Source of the DNA: JAMDEO01 sp963775295
GTDB taxonomy: Bacteria > Actinomycetota > Thermoleophilia > RBG-16-64-13
Direction: 5' to 3'
Assembly (NCBI GenBank): GCA_963775295.1
Contig: CAVZIK010000006.1
Span: 124,001-188,000 of the forward strand
Length of the DNA: 64,000 nucleotides
The notes under the pieces are model-generated. The model was given only the letters and a program-made list of their open reading frames with translations, was not told the origin of the DNA and did not search any database. The position numbers and the translations under genes were made by a program. Positions 34,222 through 43,047 of this stretch are shown piece after piece; the first letter of the stretch is position 1; each line of letters starts with the position of its first letter.

Positions 34222-34572
34222 TTACACCAACTCCAGGTAGACCATCTCGGCGGCGTCGCCAAGGCGGGGCCCAAGATGGATGATCCGGGCGTAGCCTCCC
34301 GGACGGTCTGCGTATTTGGGAGCGATCTCGTTAAACAACTTGTAGGAGATCGACTTGTTCCGCAGTTGGGCGATGGCCGTACGCCTGGAGTTGAGATCAC
34401 CGGCCTTGCCCATGGTAATCATCTTCTCGACCATAGGCTTCACTTCTTTGGCGCGAGCCTCGGTCGTCTTGATGCGTCCATGCTCAAGCACAGAGCAGGC
34501 AAGATTGGCCAGCATCTGCCGGCGATGATCCGGCTGCATGCCGAACCTTCTCCCTTTCCTCTGGTGCCTCAC
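34222..34572 (-). CDS. rplQ: 50S ribosomal protein L17
   Basis: 116 residues starting MRHQRKGRRFGMQPDHRRQMLANLA (family start, quoted in part) with TTEARAKEVKPMVEKMIT and the C-terminal GGYARIIHLGPRLGDAAEMVYLEL. It binds near the exit tunnel. Begins one base after the rpoA stop, as usual for rpoA-rplQ. Confidence 0.97.
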   Translation of the reverse strand: MRHQRKGRRFGMQPDHRRQMLANLACSVLEHGRIKTTEARAKEVKPMVEKMITMGKAGDLNSRRTAIAQLRNKSISYKLFNEIAPKYADRPGGYARIIHLGPRLGDAAEMVYLELV

Positions 34573-34573
34573 G

Positions 34574-35530
34574 CTACTCTCCTCTAAGCTTCAGATTGTT
34601 CTTAGCCAGACGCTCGCGCACTTCTTCAATGCTCTTGCGTCCGAAATTTGGGATGCACATGAGCTCCTGGTCAGACTTGGCGACGAGATCCCCGACCGTC
34701 TCAACCCCCTCACGCTTGAGACAGTTGTAGGAGCGGACACCAAGTTCCAATTCCTCGATAGGAGTGTCGTCAAAACCGGCGTAACGGGCCGTCTCGGCCG
34801 TCGGTTGATCGTAGCCGGCTACCGGGAAATCGCCCGCTTCGTCCTCGTCGGAACCTTCCGCGAATAGCGCCAGGGCGTCCCGCAGCACGGCTGCAGCCTT
34901 GGCCACGGCGGCCCCCGGTTCCATTGCGCCGTTAGTCTCGACCTCGAGCGTCAGCTTGTCGAAGTCGGTGCGCTGACCGACCCGGGCGGGCTCAACACTG
35001 TAGGCCACACGGGTCACAGGCGAGAAGATGGAATCGATGGGGATGACTCCCAGCACCGTTTCCGGCCTCTTGTTGTCATCAGCAGAGGCGTAACCGCGGC
35101 CTCGGCTGACGGTCAACTGCATCTCCAGCCTTCCGCCATCTTCGAGGGTGGCGATATGAGCCTGAGGGTCCATGACCTCAACCATGGCAGGAAGCTGGAT
35201 GTCGCCAGCCGTCACGGAGCCGGGACCGTCCTTCACCAAGCTCACCTCATGCTCATCCGCTTCTCCATGAAGAACGAAAACGATCTTCTTGAGATTCAGG
35301 ATGATGTCGGTGACGTCTTCCTTCACATGAGGCACCGTCGAAAACTCATGCTCAACGCCGGTGATCTTCACCGCAGATATCGCTGCACCCTCGAGAGAGG
35401 AGAGCAGGACCCTGCGTAGAGCGTTCCCAAAGGTATACCCGAAACCGCGGGCCAGCGGCTCTACTATGAAGCGGCCCCGGTTCTCAGTGACCAGTTCATA
35501 GTTAGTATGCGGGGTAGCGAAATCTAGCAA
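34574..35530 (-). CDS. rpoA: RNA polymerase alpha subunit
   Basis: 318 residues. The N-terminal assembly domain has FGYTFGNALRRVLLSSLEGAA, and the CTD (from about 245) reads LELGVRSYNCLKREGVETVGDL and NFGRKSIEEVRERL. The Arg and Asn equivalent to E. coli R265 and N268 are present, so UP-element binding is expected. A similar domain lacking these residues is attached to RpoC in this genome. Confidence 0.97.
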   Translation of the reverse strand: MLDFATPHTNYELVTENRGRFIVEPLARGFGYTFGNALRRVLLSSLEGAAISAVKITGVEHEFSTVPHVKEDVTDIILNLKKIVFVLHGEADEHEVSLVKDGPGSVTAGDIQLPAMVEVMDPQAHIATLEDGGRLEMQLTVSRGRGYASADDNKRPETVLGVIPIDSIFSPVTRVAYSVEPARVGQRTDFDKLTLEVETNGAMEPGAAVAKAAAVLRDALALFAEGSDEDEAGDFPVAGYDQPTAETARYAGFDDTPIEELELGVRSYNCLKREGVETVGDLVAKSDQELMCIPNFGRKSIEEVRERLAKNNLKLRGE

Positions 35531-35595
35531 TCGGCCCTCCTATCTCCACGCGCTTGCGACGCCAGCACCAGTCAACATTCTCGTCCGACCATTCA

Positions 35596-36222
35596 TCACT
35601 TGGAATACAACTCGACGATGAGCGACTCCTGGAGGGGGATGTCGATGTCAGTCCGTGCAGGCGGACGAAGGACTTTACCCACCATGTTGTCGTGGTCGGC
35701 CTGCAACCAAGCCGGCACCGACGCCGTGAGGTCCGTAGCATCCTCTATGACCGCCTTCAGACCCTCGCTCTTGAGAACTGCAGCGATGATGTCGTCCGTT
35801 TTGACGCGGTACGAGGGGATATTGACCCGACGGCCGTTGACCGTGAAATGGCCATGGCGGATGAGCTGGCGGGACTGCCGGCGCGAGGCACCAAAACCAA
35901 GTCTGTAAACCACGTTGTCGAGCCGCGCTTCCAGGAGGCACAACAGGTTCTCGCCCGTAATGCCAGGTTGGCGCGCAGCCACCTTGTAATAGTTGCTGAA
36001 CTGGCCCTCGAGTACGCCGTAGTAACGACGAGCCTTCTGCTTCTCGCGAAGCTGGGCCAGGTATTCGGATTGCTTGCGCCTGCGGCCGCGGCCATGCTCG
36101 CCCGGCGGATACGCACGCCTATCGACGCCGCACTTGTCGGTCAAACACCGCTCACCCTTGAGGAAGAGCTTCTCGCCTTCACGGCGGCACTGCTTACACT
36201 GAGGAGATCTATCTCTCGCCAT
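35596..36222 (-). CDS. rpsD: 30S ribosomal protein S4 (zinc-binding form)
   Basis: 208 residues. Four cysteines C9, C12, C26 and C31 form the zinc site of the C+ variant. The S4 domain follows (RLDNVVYRLGFGASRRQSRQLIRHGHFTVNGRRVNIPSYRV in the middle, quoted in essence as RLDNVVYRLGFG and HGHFTVNG). A primary 16S binder and a possible autogenous regulator of the alpha operon. Confidence 0.97.
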   Translation of the reverse strand: MARDRSPQCKQCRREGEKLFLKGERCLTDKCGVDRRAYPPGEHGRGRRRKQSEYLAQLREKQKARRYYGVLEGQFSNYYKVAARQPGITGENLLCLLEARLDNVVYRLGFGASRRQSRQLIRHGHFTVNGRRVNIPSYRVKTDDIIAAVLKSEGLKAVIEDATDLTASVPAWLQADHDNMVGKVLRPPARTDIDIPLQESLIVELYSK

Positions 36223-36237
36223 ACTCGCTACTCCGCC

Positions 36238-36645
36238 TTATACCCGACGCCGCTTCTTGGGGCGGCAGCCATTGTGAGGAATGGGGGTGACGTCCTTGAC
36301 ACTGGTCACATCGATGCCTGTGGCCTGCAGGGAGCGGATGGCGGTCTCGCGTCCGCTTCCCGGTCCCTTCACATAGCAGTCCACTTTTTGCAGCCCGTGC
36401 TCCATCGCCGCTCGAGCGGCCTTCTCTGCCGTCACCTGGGCAGCGAACGGAGTGGACTTACGCGAGCCCTTGAAGCCCGCCGAACCGGCGCTCGCCCACG
36501 CGATCACATTGCCCTCTTTGTCGGTGAGGGTTACCAACGTGTTGTTGAACGACGTCTTGATGTAGGCGTTGCCTACCGCGATGCTCTTCCGCACCTTGCG
36601 GCGCCGCCCACGCGGACCGGTGGTAGTGCGTTTGGGTTTCGGCAT
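36238..36645 (-). CDS. rpsK: 30S ribosomal protein S11
   Basis: 135 residues with the highly conserved TSFNNTLVTLTDKEGNVIAWASAG core (seen as SFNNTLVTLTD and WASAGSAGFKGSRKSTPFAAQ) and the C-terminal DVTPIPHNGCRPKKRRRV. Platform protein contacting the Shine-Dalgarno helix. Confidence 0.97.
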   Translation of the reverse strand: MPKPKRTTTGPRGRRRKVRKSIAVGNAYIKTSFNNTLVTLTDKEGNVIAWASAGSAGFKGSRKSTPFAAQVTAEKAARAAMEHGLQKVDCYVKGPGSGRETAIRSLQATGIDVTSVKDVTPIPHNGCRPKKRRRV

Positions 36646-36694
36646 ATCTCCTGATCTCCGTCCCTAGATATCCTTGCGAGCGGCCCCTGAGGAG

Positions 36695-37072
36695 CTAGAC
36701 CCGCACCTTCTTCTTGACGCCCACAGTCGGCTTGTGACCCTTACGCACCCTGGCATTGGTCTTGGTGCGCTGGCCCCGAACAGGCATACCGCGACGGTGT
36801 CTGATGCCTCTGTAACAGCCGATCTCCATGAGACGCTTAATATTCTGGCTACGGTCGCGTCGCAGGTCACCCTCAACCATGACGTTGTCTTCGATGTAGC
36901 CGCGCAAGCGGACCTCTTCGTCCTCCGTGAGATCCTTCACATAGGTGTTCGGATCGATGCTCACGGCTGACAGGATCCTATTGGACAGTGAACGGCCGAT
37001 CCCGTACACGTACGTCAGACCGATCTCAACCCGCTTCTCCCGCGGGAGCGTGACACCAGCGATACGAGCCAT
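36695..37072 (-). CDS. rpsM: 30S ribosomal protein S13
   Basis: 125 residues: MARIAGVTLPREKRVEIGLTY at the start with GIG motif, then RDRSQNIKRLMEIGCYRGIRHRRGMPVRGQRTKTNAR near the end (only the RGIRHRRGMPVRGQRT core is diagnostic). Head protein contacting L5 and P-site tRNA. Confidence 0.97.
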   Translation of the reverse strand: MARIAGVTLPREKRVEIGLTYVYGIGRSLSNRILSAVSIDPNTYVKDLTEDEEVRLRGYIEDNVMVEGDLRRDRSQNIKRLMEIGCYRGIRHRRGMPVRGQRTKTNARVRKGHKPTVGVKKKVRV

Positions 37073-37085
37073 ACGCTACTCCTGC

Positions 37086-37199
37086 CTAGCCTTGCCGCTG
37101 CTTGTGGCGCGGATTCTGGCAAATAACCAGTACCACGCCCCGCCGCCGCACTATCTTGCACTTTTCACACATCGGTTTCACCGACGCCCTGACTTTCAT
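37086..37199 (-). CDS. rpmJ: 50S ribosomal protein L36 (zinc-type)
   Basis: 37 residues from ATG 37199 to TAG 37086: MKVRASVKPMCEKCKIV, then RRRGVVLVICQNPRHKQRQG. C11, C14, C27 and H32 are the zinc ligands. It fits exactly in the slot between infA and rpsM, 14 nt after the infA stop. Confidence 0.95.
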   Translation of the reverse strand: MKVRASVKPMCEKCKIVRRRGVVLVICQNPRHKQRQG

Positions 37200-37213
37200 C
37201 CGACAACCTTCCT

Positions 37214-37435
37214 CTACTTGAAGCGATACGTGATCCGACCCCGGGTCAGATCGTATGGCGACAACTCGACCTTCACTCGATCCCCAGGCAGGATACGAAT
37301 GTAATTCATGCGCATCTTCCCGGATATATGGGCAAGAATCTCCAGTTCATTGTCCAGCTTGACTCTGAACATGGTGTTCGGCAAGGCTTCGACCACCTCG
37401 CCTTCGAGCTCTATTGCTTCTTCTTTAGGAGACAC
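37214..37435 (-). CDS. infA: Translation initiation factor IF-1
   Basis: 73 residues from GTG 37435, one S1/OB domain: EAIELEGEVVEALPNTMFRVKL, then AHISGKMRMNYIRILPGDRVKVELSPYDL, ending TYRFK. Occupies the ribosomal A site during initiation. Located between map and rpmJ as usual. Confidence 0.96.
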   Translation of the reverse strand: MSPKEEAIELEGEVVEALPNTMFRVKLDNELEILAHISGKMRMNYIRILPGDRVKVELSPYDLTRGRITYRFK

Positions 37436-37501
37436 GATCAGTCACCCATATCACCTCTGCCCAAATACCGGCCGCCTATCTTAGCACAAGGCTCCAACCA
37501 A

Positions 37502-38263
37502 CTAGCCTTCCACTACTTCAGAAATTGTAAGGATACGAGGTCCTTTCTTGGTTATGGCCACCGTGTGCTCGAAGTGAGCGGAAAGACTCCCGTCCTTCGT
37601 GTAGATGGCCCACGAATCGTCGCCCATCTCCACTTCGTACCCGCCCACGTTGACCATTGGCTCGATGGCTAGCACCATCCCTTCGCGAAGCTCCGGTCCC
37701 TGCCCCGCCGGCCCGTAGTTCGGCACCTGAGGGTCCTCGTGCATCTCGCGGCCCACACCGTGGCCGACCATGCTCTGCACGACGGAAAACCCATGGCTCT
37801 CTACGTATGCCTGCACGGCATGTGAGATGTCGCCGACGCGATTGCCCACCTTGCACTGGGCGATTCCGCGCATGAGCGATTCCTCCGTCACCCTAAGCAG
37901 CCGCTCGGCGACCTCGGATATCTCACCTACCGGGAAAGTCATAGCAGCGTCCGCGATGTAGCCTTCCATGGTCACACCGACGTCCACTCCCAGAATGTCC
38001 CCCTCCTCAAGGCGGATCTTACCGGGAATCCCATGGACGACCATGTCGTTCGGAGACGCGCAGATGGATCCCGGAAAACCCCGGTAGCCCTTGAACGTAG
38101 GCACGCCGCCCTTCGACCGAATGAACTTCTCCGCCAATGTGTCCAATTCTTTCGTCGTCACCCCTGGTTTGACCTCGCCGGCCAGAAGCGTGAGGCAGCT
38201 TCGCAGCACCGCTCCGGCGCGCGCCATCTTGGCTATCTCCGCTTCTGACTTGCGTATGATCAC
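37502..38263 (-). CDS. map: Methionine aminopeptidase type I
   Basis: 253 residues from GTG 38263 (AGGAAGAG upstream). Metal ligands lie in GDILGVDVGV (Asp), FPVGE region (Asp/His set), GHGVGREMHEDPQVPNYG (His) and the last Glu residues near LAIEPM and FEHTVAI. Removes the initiator Met from nascent proteins. A frame extending to 38338 overlaps adk and is not supported. Confidence 0.95.
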   Translation of the reverse strand: MIIRKSEAEIAKMARAGAVLRSCLTLLAGEVKPGVTTKELDTLAEKFIRSKGGVPTFKGYRGFPGSICASPNDMVVHGIPGKIRLEEGDILGVDVGVTMEGYIADAAMTFPVGEISEVAERLLRVTEESLMRGIAQCKVGNRVGDISHAVQAYVESHGFSVVQSMVGHGVGREMHEDPQVPNYGPAGQGPELREGMVLAIEPMVNVGGYEVEMGDDSWAIYTKDGSLSAHFEHTVAITKKGPRILTISEVVEG

Positions 38264-38288
38264 TATTCGTCGCTCTTCCTGATCCTGG

Positions 38289-38951
38289 CTATTCGCCCGC
38301 CGGGCCCAAAGCCTCGCGGATGGCCACGTACACATCATCGGGCGATTGCGCGCCGTCTATGCGAGCCACCAGGCCCTGCTGATCGTAGTAGTCGATCAAC
38401 GGTTCGGTCTGATTGCGATAGACCTCCAGCCGGTTTCGGACCGTTGCTTCGGTATCGTCGTCGCGCTGGTAGAGCTCACCCCCGCATTTGTCGCATACGC
38501 CTTCGACCTTTGGCGGGTCGAACATCACGTGAGACGGAGCCTGGCAGGCCCGGCAAATGCGCCGACCTGAGAGACGTTTCACCAGATCTTCAGAATCCAC
38601 CAGGATGACCAACGTCTTGGTCAGGGCGCGTCCCAAACCATCAAGCGCAACGTCCAAGGCTTCGGCCTGCGGGATGGTCCGCGGGAATCCGTCCATCAAG
38701 AAGCCCTTGGCGGTGTCCGGTTCTTGGAGCCGGTCCTTGACTATGCCGATCACCACGCTGTCCGGGACGAGTTCGCCGGCATCCATGTACTTCTTTGCTT
38801 CGAGACCCATCTGGGTCTGATTCTTCAACGCCGAGCGCAGGATGTCACCGGTGGAGATGTGGGGGATGCCGTACTCCGCCACGATGCGGCTGGCCTGCGT
38901 CCCTTTACCCGCTCCCGGCGGTCCCAACAGGATGAGATTGAACTGGCTCAC
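38289..38951 (-). CDS. adk: Adenylate kinase (zinc-finger LID form)
   Basis: 220 residues: P-loop GPPGAGKGTQA (10-20), ISTGDILRSA, GFPRTIPQAEAL, and a LID with the four-cysteine set RRICRACQAP and VCDKCGG, which binds zinc in this subtype. Interconverts ATP, AMP and ADP. Located between secY and map. Confidence 0.96.
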   Translation of the reverse strand: MSQFNLILLGPPGAGKGTQASRIVAEYGIPHISTGDILRSALKNQTQMGLEAKKYMDAGELVPDSVVIGIVKDRLQEPDTAKGFLMDGFPRTIPQAEALDVALDGLGRALTKTLVILVDSEDLVKRLSGRRICRACQAPSHVMFDPPKVEGVCDKCGGELYQRDDDTEATVRNRLEVYRNQTEPLIDYYDQQGLVARIDGAQSPDDVYVAIREALGPAGE

Positions 38952-38982
38952 GTAACTATTCCTCCCTTGTATTCCCCGAGCA

Positions 38983-40233
38983 CTATTTGAGGAACCCTTC
39001 GTAGTGCCGCATGAGCAACTGAGCTTCCATCTGCTTCATCGTATCCAGCGCCACACCGATGACGATGAGGAGCGACGTGCCTCCGAAGTAGAAGGGGATG
39101 CTGAGGCCCCGGATGAGCGCGGTGGGCAGTAGAACGATCGCCGCGAGGAAGAGTGCACCCGGGAACGTGATCCTGGTGAGCACCCTGTCGAGATAGGCAG
39201 CCGTGGGCCTTCCCGGGCGGATGCCGGGGATGAAGCCTCCGTACTTCTTGAGGTTGTCTGCCTGATCGATGGGGTTGAACTGCACCGCCGTATAGAAGTA
39301 GGTGAACAGGACGATGAGTATGACCTCGACGACGATATACCACCAGGTCGATGGGCCTATCGCATTCGCCAAGCTCTTGGCCCAAGCCCACGGAGCCATC
39401 TGGCCGAGGGTCACCGGGAACAGCAGAACCGACGACGCAAAGATGACCGGGATTACGCCCGCCATGTTGATTCGCAACGGAAGATAGGTGCTCTGACCTC
39501 CATAGACCTTCCGGCCTACCACCCGCTTGGCGTACTGCACCGGGATACGGCGCTGTCCCTCCGTCACGTAGATGATGGCCGCAACCACGAGCACCGAGAT
39601 GACAGCCATGAGAACCCAGTAGGCCGGGTTGAGCGTGAACAGTTTCTGGATGCCACTTGGGAGCCGGGAGACGATACTCGCGAAGATCATGAGCGAGATC
39701 CCGTTGCCGATGCCGCGCTGAGTGATGAGTTCGCCCAGCCACATGACCAGAGCGGTACCCACCGTGAGGGTCAGAACGATCAGGAAGAAACGTAGCGGGG
39801 TGAGCGGCGCGCTGGCCGGAAACGCTCCGTAGCTCCTGAACAGAAACACAAAACCGATCGCCTCGATCAAGGCCAGCACCACCGTGAAGTAACGGGTGTA
39901 CTGGTTGACCTTCTTCTGACCCGACTCCCCCTCCTTCATCAACTGTTCCAGGCTGGGGATCACCATGGTGAGCAGCTGCATGATGATCGAAGCCGTGATG
40001 TACGGCATGATCCCCATGGCGAAAATGGCGACCCGTTGAAGGCCTCCACCGCTGAAGAGGTTGTAGAAGTCGAAGACGCCCCCGCTGCTGAACATCTCCT
40101 TGATGGAGGCCACGTCGACCCCGGGTACGGGGATATAGCAGCCCAGGCGGTAGATCGCGATGATCAACGCCGTGAACAGCAGCTTCTTCCGAAGGTCCGG
40201 AAGTCTCCAGGCATTAAGCAAGGATTGCAGCAT
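38983..40233 (-). CDS. secY: Protein translocase subunit SecY
   Basis: 416 residues with about ten transmembrane helices. Signature parts: YRLGCYIPVPGVD near residue 30, the plug region, GMSLMIFASI-like GNGISLMIFASIVSRLP, and IPGIRPGRPTAAYLDRVL in the cytosolic loop before helix 9. Channel of the Sec system. Follows rplO by 45 nt. Confidence 0.96.
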   Translation of the reverse strand: MLQSLLNAWRLPDLRKKLLFTALIIAIYRLGCYIPVPGVDVASIKEMFSSGGVFDFYNLFSGGGLQRVAIFAMGIMPYITASIIMQLLTMVIPSLEQLMKEGESGQKKVNQYTRYFTVVLALIEAIGFVFLFRSYGAFPASAPLTPLRFFLIVLTLTVGTALVMWLGELITQRGIGNGISLMIFASIVSRLPSGIQKLFTLNPAYWVLMAVISVLVVAAIIYVTEGQRRIPVQYAKRVVGRKVYGGQSTYLPLRINMAGVIPVIFASSVLLFPVTLGQMAPWAWAKSLANAIGPSTWWYIVVEVILIVLFTYFYTAVQFNPIDQADNLKKYGGFIPGIRPGRPTAAYLDRVLTRITFPGALFLAAIVLLPTALIRGLSIPFYFGGTSLLIVIGVALDTMKQMEAQLLMRHYEGFLK

Positions 40234-40278
40234 TAGGAATTCACCCCTATGGTCCGCAACTCTTCAGTCAACACTCCG

Positions 40279-40752
40279 TTAGATCACTTCGACCGTTCCG
40301 CCGGCCGCCTCGATCTTCGCCTTTGCGGCGGCGCTAAAACCCTGCGCCATGACGGTCAGTGAATACGACAATTCTCCGCTGGCAAGGATCTTAACTCTCT
40401 CGTCAGCGTGCTTGATGATGCCTTTCTCGACCAGAGACTCCGGAGACACGACCTCGCCGGCCGCGAAAACCGCGAGACGGGAGAGGTTGACGGGAGTCAT
40501 ATACGTGCGGAAAGGACCCATGGGCATGGCCGTCTTGGCAAAGGGACCGCGCAACTTTGGGGTCCTCATGTGCAACGGCATCTGCCCGCCCTCGTACCGG
40601 GGGGAGATCTGACCGCCGGACCGCTGCTTGGAGCCCTTGTGACCCCGGCCCGAGGTCTTGCCCACGCCGGAACCTTCGCCCCGGCCGACCCGCTTAGGGC
40701 CGCGCCGGGCCCCAGGATCGGGCCGCAGATTGTGAAGGAAGATTTCTCCCAT
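40279..40752 (-). CDS. rplO: 50S ribosomal protein L15
   Basis: 157 residues with LRPDPGARRGPKRVGRGEGSG, GKTSGRGHKGSKQRSGG and the ending KAKIEAAGGTVEV. Two bases separate it from rpmD. Confidence 0.97.
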   Translation of the reverse strand: MGEIFLHNLRPDPGARRGPKRVGRGEGSGVGKTSGRGHKGSKQRSGGQISPRYEGGQMPLHMRTPKLRGPFAKTAMPMGPFRTYMTPVNLSRLAVFAAGEVVSPESLVEKGIIKHADERVKILASGELSYSLTVMAQGFSAAAKAKIEAAGGTVEVI

Positions 40753-40754
40753 AA

Positions 40755-40946
40755 CTATTTCTCGTCCTTGATATCGACTTCGGACACCTCGAGCATGTAC
40801 GAGACCTTGTGAACCATGCCCCGGATGGCCGGAGTGTCTTCGTGGTAGACCGTCTGATGCATGCGAGTGATGCCAAGGGCATCCAGCGTGCCCTTGTGGT
40901 CCTTCTTACGGTTGATCCTGCTTTTGACCTGAGTGATCTTCAACAT
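40755..40946 (-). CDS. rpmD: 50S ribosomal protein L30
   Basis: 63 residues: MLKITQVKSRINRKKDHKGTL with LGITRMHQTVYHEDTPAIRGM, the short bacterial L30 fold. Starts four bases after the rpsE stop. Confidence 0.95.
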   Translation of the reverse strand: MLKITQVKSRINRKKDHKGTLDALGITRMHQTVYHEDTPAIRGMVHKVSYMLEVSEVDIKDEK

Positions 40947-40950
40947 CCGG

Positions 40951-41508
40951 TCACTCTCCTGCAGCAGCAGGCGTCGGCGGTGCGGTCTCCGCGGCGATCC
41001 TGGGCGGCATGCCCAGAACCTCTCGGACCGTCTTGCCGCGCTGCAACGCGATGTCTTCAGGGCGACGCAGAGAGCGAAGACCCTGCTCCGCCGCGCGCAC
41101 CATGTTGATGGGGTTCGTAGTGCCCAGGCACTTGGCCAGGACGTCCTTTACCCCGCCGAGTTCAAGCAGAGCCCGAACACCGCCACCGGCGATGACGCCG
41201 GTACCGGCGGAAGCCGGACGCAGCATGACCCGGCCGGCACCGTACCGGCCCAGCACCTCGTGGGTGATGGTGGTGTTGTGCTTAGGCACGACAAATAGGT
41301 TCTTGCGTGCGTCTTCGATTGCCTTCTGGATGGCCAGCGGTACCTCTTTGGCCTTGCCATAGCCTAGACCTACCGTGCTCTCGCCGTCCCCGACCGCGAC
41401 CAGCGCGGTGAAGGAGAAACGCCGACCGCCCTTGACCACCTTGGCCACGCGGTTGATGTGGATTACGTTCTCCTGAAGGTTAAGTGAATCTGCCTTGATC
41501 TGCGCCAA
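40951..41508 (-). CDS. rpsE: 30S ribosomal protein S5
   Basis: 185 residues: VIHINRVAKVVKGGRRFSFTA, GDGESTVGLGYGKAKEVPLAI and GTGVIAGGGVRALLELGGVKD are the S5 signature. The C-terminal tail is rich in Ala and Pro. Contributes to decoding accuracy and helicase activity. Confidence 0.97.
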   Translation of the reverse strand: MAQIKADSLNLQENVIHINRVAKVVKGGRRFSFTALVAVGDGESTVGLGYGKAKEVPLAIQKAIEDARKNLFVVPKHNTTITHEVLGRYGAGRVMLRPASAGTGVIAGGGVRALLELGGVKDVLAKCLGTTNPINMVRAAEQGLRSLRRPEDIALQRGKTVREVLGMPPRIAAETAPPTPAAAGE

Positions 41509-41527
41509 AGTGCTACCTCTCTCTCCC

Positions 41528-41884
41528 TCAGAAGTCTAGGCCGGCCTGGCGGGCGCCATCCGCCAGAGCCTTGACTCGACCGTGATACAGATACGATCCC
41601 CTGTCGAAGACCACACGCTCGATCCCAGCGGCCTTGGCACGCTCCGCCACGAGCTCGCCGACCTTAGTGGCTTGGTCCGTTTTCGACAGCTTGGTGTCGG
41701 TCAGGTTGATGCTACCCGCCGCAGCCAGCGTTCTGCCGGTCGCGTCGTCGATCACCTGGGCCCAAATCGCCTTGTTGGAGCGAAACACCGAAAGCCGCGG
41801 GCGCTCGGCGGTGCCGCGCACCCGGCTGCGGACACGGAGCGCGCGCCGCGCTCGCGTCCGGTTCTTGGTATCTTGAATGCTCAT
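41528..41884 (-). CDS. rplR: 50S ribosomal protein L18
   Basis: 118 residues: RARRALRVRSRVRGTAERPRL, VFRSNKAIWAQVIDD and the ending FDRGSYLYHGRVKALADGAR. Binds 5S rRNA. Confidence 0.97.
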   Translation of the reverse strand: MSIQDTKNRTRARRALRVRSRVRGTAERPRLSVFRSNKAIWAQVIDDATGRTLAAAGSINLTDTKLSKTDQATKVGELVAERAKAAGIERVVFDRGSYLYHGRVKALADGARQAGLDF

Positions 41885-41899
41885 TCTGTCCTCTTCCTA

Positions 41900-42433
41900 C
41901 TACGCCCGCTTGCCGACCTTGCGCCGCACCACTTCGCCCTCGTAACGGATACCTTTGCCCTTATAGGGCTCGGGCTTGCGAATGGAACGGATCTCAGCGG
42001 CGATTTGGCCCACCCGTTGCTTGTCGATGCCCGTGACCACGATCTGCGTAGGGACGGGCACCTCAAACTCGATATTGGCCGACGGTACCACCAAGACCGG
42101 GTGGGAATAACCCACCAGGATCTCGAGATCGTCGCCCTTCTTCGAAGCCCGATATCCAACGCCCACGATTTCGAGCTTCTTCTGGAATCCCGTGGTCACT
42201 CCTGTGACCATGTTCGAGAGCAGGGTCCGGGTGAGACCATGCAGAGACCGGTTGGGACCGGTGTCGTTCGGTCTGGTGACGGTCATGACACCATCGGTCA
42301 GATCGACAGCCATATTGGGGTGAACGTCCAAGGACAGTTCACCTTTGGGGCCTCTGACGGCCACGTTGTTACCGACGATCGTGACGTCCACGTCGCTCGG
42401 TACTGCTATGGGTGCTCTACCTATTCTTGACAT
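41900..42433 (-). CDS. rplF: 50S ribosomal protein L6
   Basis: 177 residues from MSRIGRAPIAVPSDV at 42433, just four bases beyond the rpsH stop; a longer frame inside rpsH is not used. GVGYRASKKGDDLEI and the C-terminal EPYKGKGIRYEGEVVRRKVGK are diagnostic. Confidence 0.97.
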   Translation of the reverse strand: MSRIGRAPIAVPSDVDVTIVGNNVAVRGPKGELSLDVHPNMAVDLTDGVMTVTRPNDTGPNRSLHGLTRTLLSNMVTGVTTGFQKKLEIVGVGYRASKKGDDLEILVGYSHPVLVVPSANIEFEVPVPTQIVVTGIDKQRVGQIAAEIRSIRKPEPYKGKGIRYEGEVVRRKVGKRA

Positions 42434-42437
42434 GCCA

Positions 42438-42836
42438 TTACCAAACGAAGCAGACGACTTCGCCGCCAACACCTAGCCTCTGCGCTTCACGCGCTGTCAT
42501 CAGACCACGCGAAGTGGAGATGACGGCGGTGCCGAGGCCACCAAGGACCTTGGGCAGATTATCTTTCTTGGCATAGATGCGGCGACCCGGCTTACTGACC
42601 CTCTTCACCTGCGAAATAACGCGGCGACGACCGTCAGTGTACTTGAGTTCGATCACCAGGTTGTCAAAACTGCCCTCTCGAGAGACAGAGAAGTCGGCGA
42701 TGTAGCCCTCGTCCTTCAGGACGCGGGCCAGCTCGACCTTCAAAGCCGAAGACGGCATCTCGACCTGAGCGTGGAGCGCTTTGTTGCCATTGCGCACCCT
42801 GGTGAGCATATCGGCGATGGGATCGGTATGAGACAT
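42438..42836 (-). CDS. rpsH: 30S ribosomal protein S8
   Basis: 132 residues: SHTDPIADMLTRVRNGNKA, LKVELARVLKDEGYI and the C-terminal STSRGLMTAREAQRLGVGGEV. Central-domain 16S binder and, in enterics, regulator of the spc operon. Confidence 0.97.
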   Translation of the reverse strand: MSHTDPIADMLTRVRNGNKALHAQVEMPSSALKVELARVLKDEGYIADFSVSREGSFDNLVIELKYTDGRRRVISQVKRVSKPGRRIYAKKDNLPKVLGGLGTAVISTSRGLMTAREAQRLGVGGEVVCFVW

Positions 42837-42844
42837 GACCCCTC

Positions 42845-43030
42845 CTACCAGCTCGACTTGGTGACCCCAGGGATCAATCCCTGGTGGGCCAGTTCACGAA
42901 GACAGATGCGGCACACGCCAAACTTGCGAAAGTAGCCGCGAGGTCTTCCACAACGGTGACACCGGTTATAGCCCCGGACGGCGAACTTCTGCGGGCGCCG
43001 TGCCTTAGCGATCATCGATTTCTTTGCCAT
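42845..43030 (-). CDS. rpsZ: 30S ribosomal protein S14 type Z
   Basis: 61 residues with the zinc set CHRCGRP and FGVCRICLRE (C24, C27, C40, C43 by count). The short, zinc-dependent form is typical of Gram-positive and deep-branching bacteria. Between rplE and rpsH as expected. Confidence 0.96.
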   Translation of the reverse strand: MAKKSMIAKARRPQKFAVRGYNRCHRCGRPRGYFRKFGVCRICLRELAHQGLIPGVTKSSW

Positions 43031-43047
43031 TCGCTGATGCTCCTATC

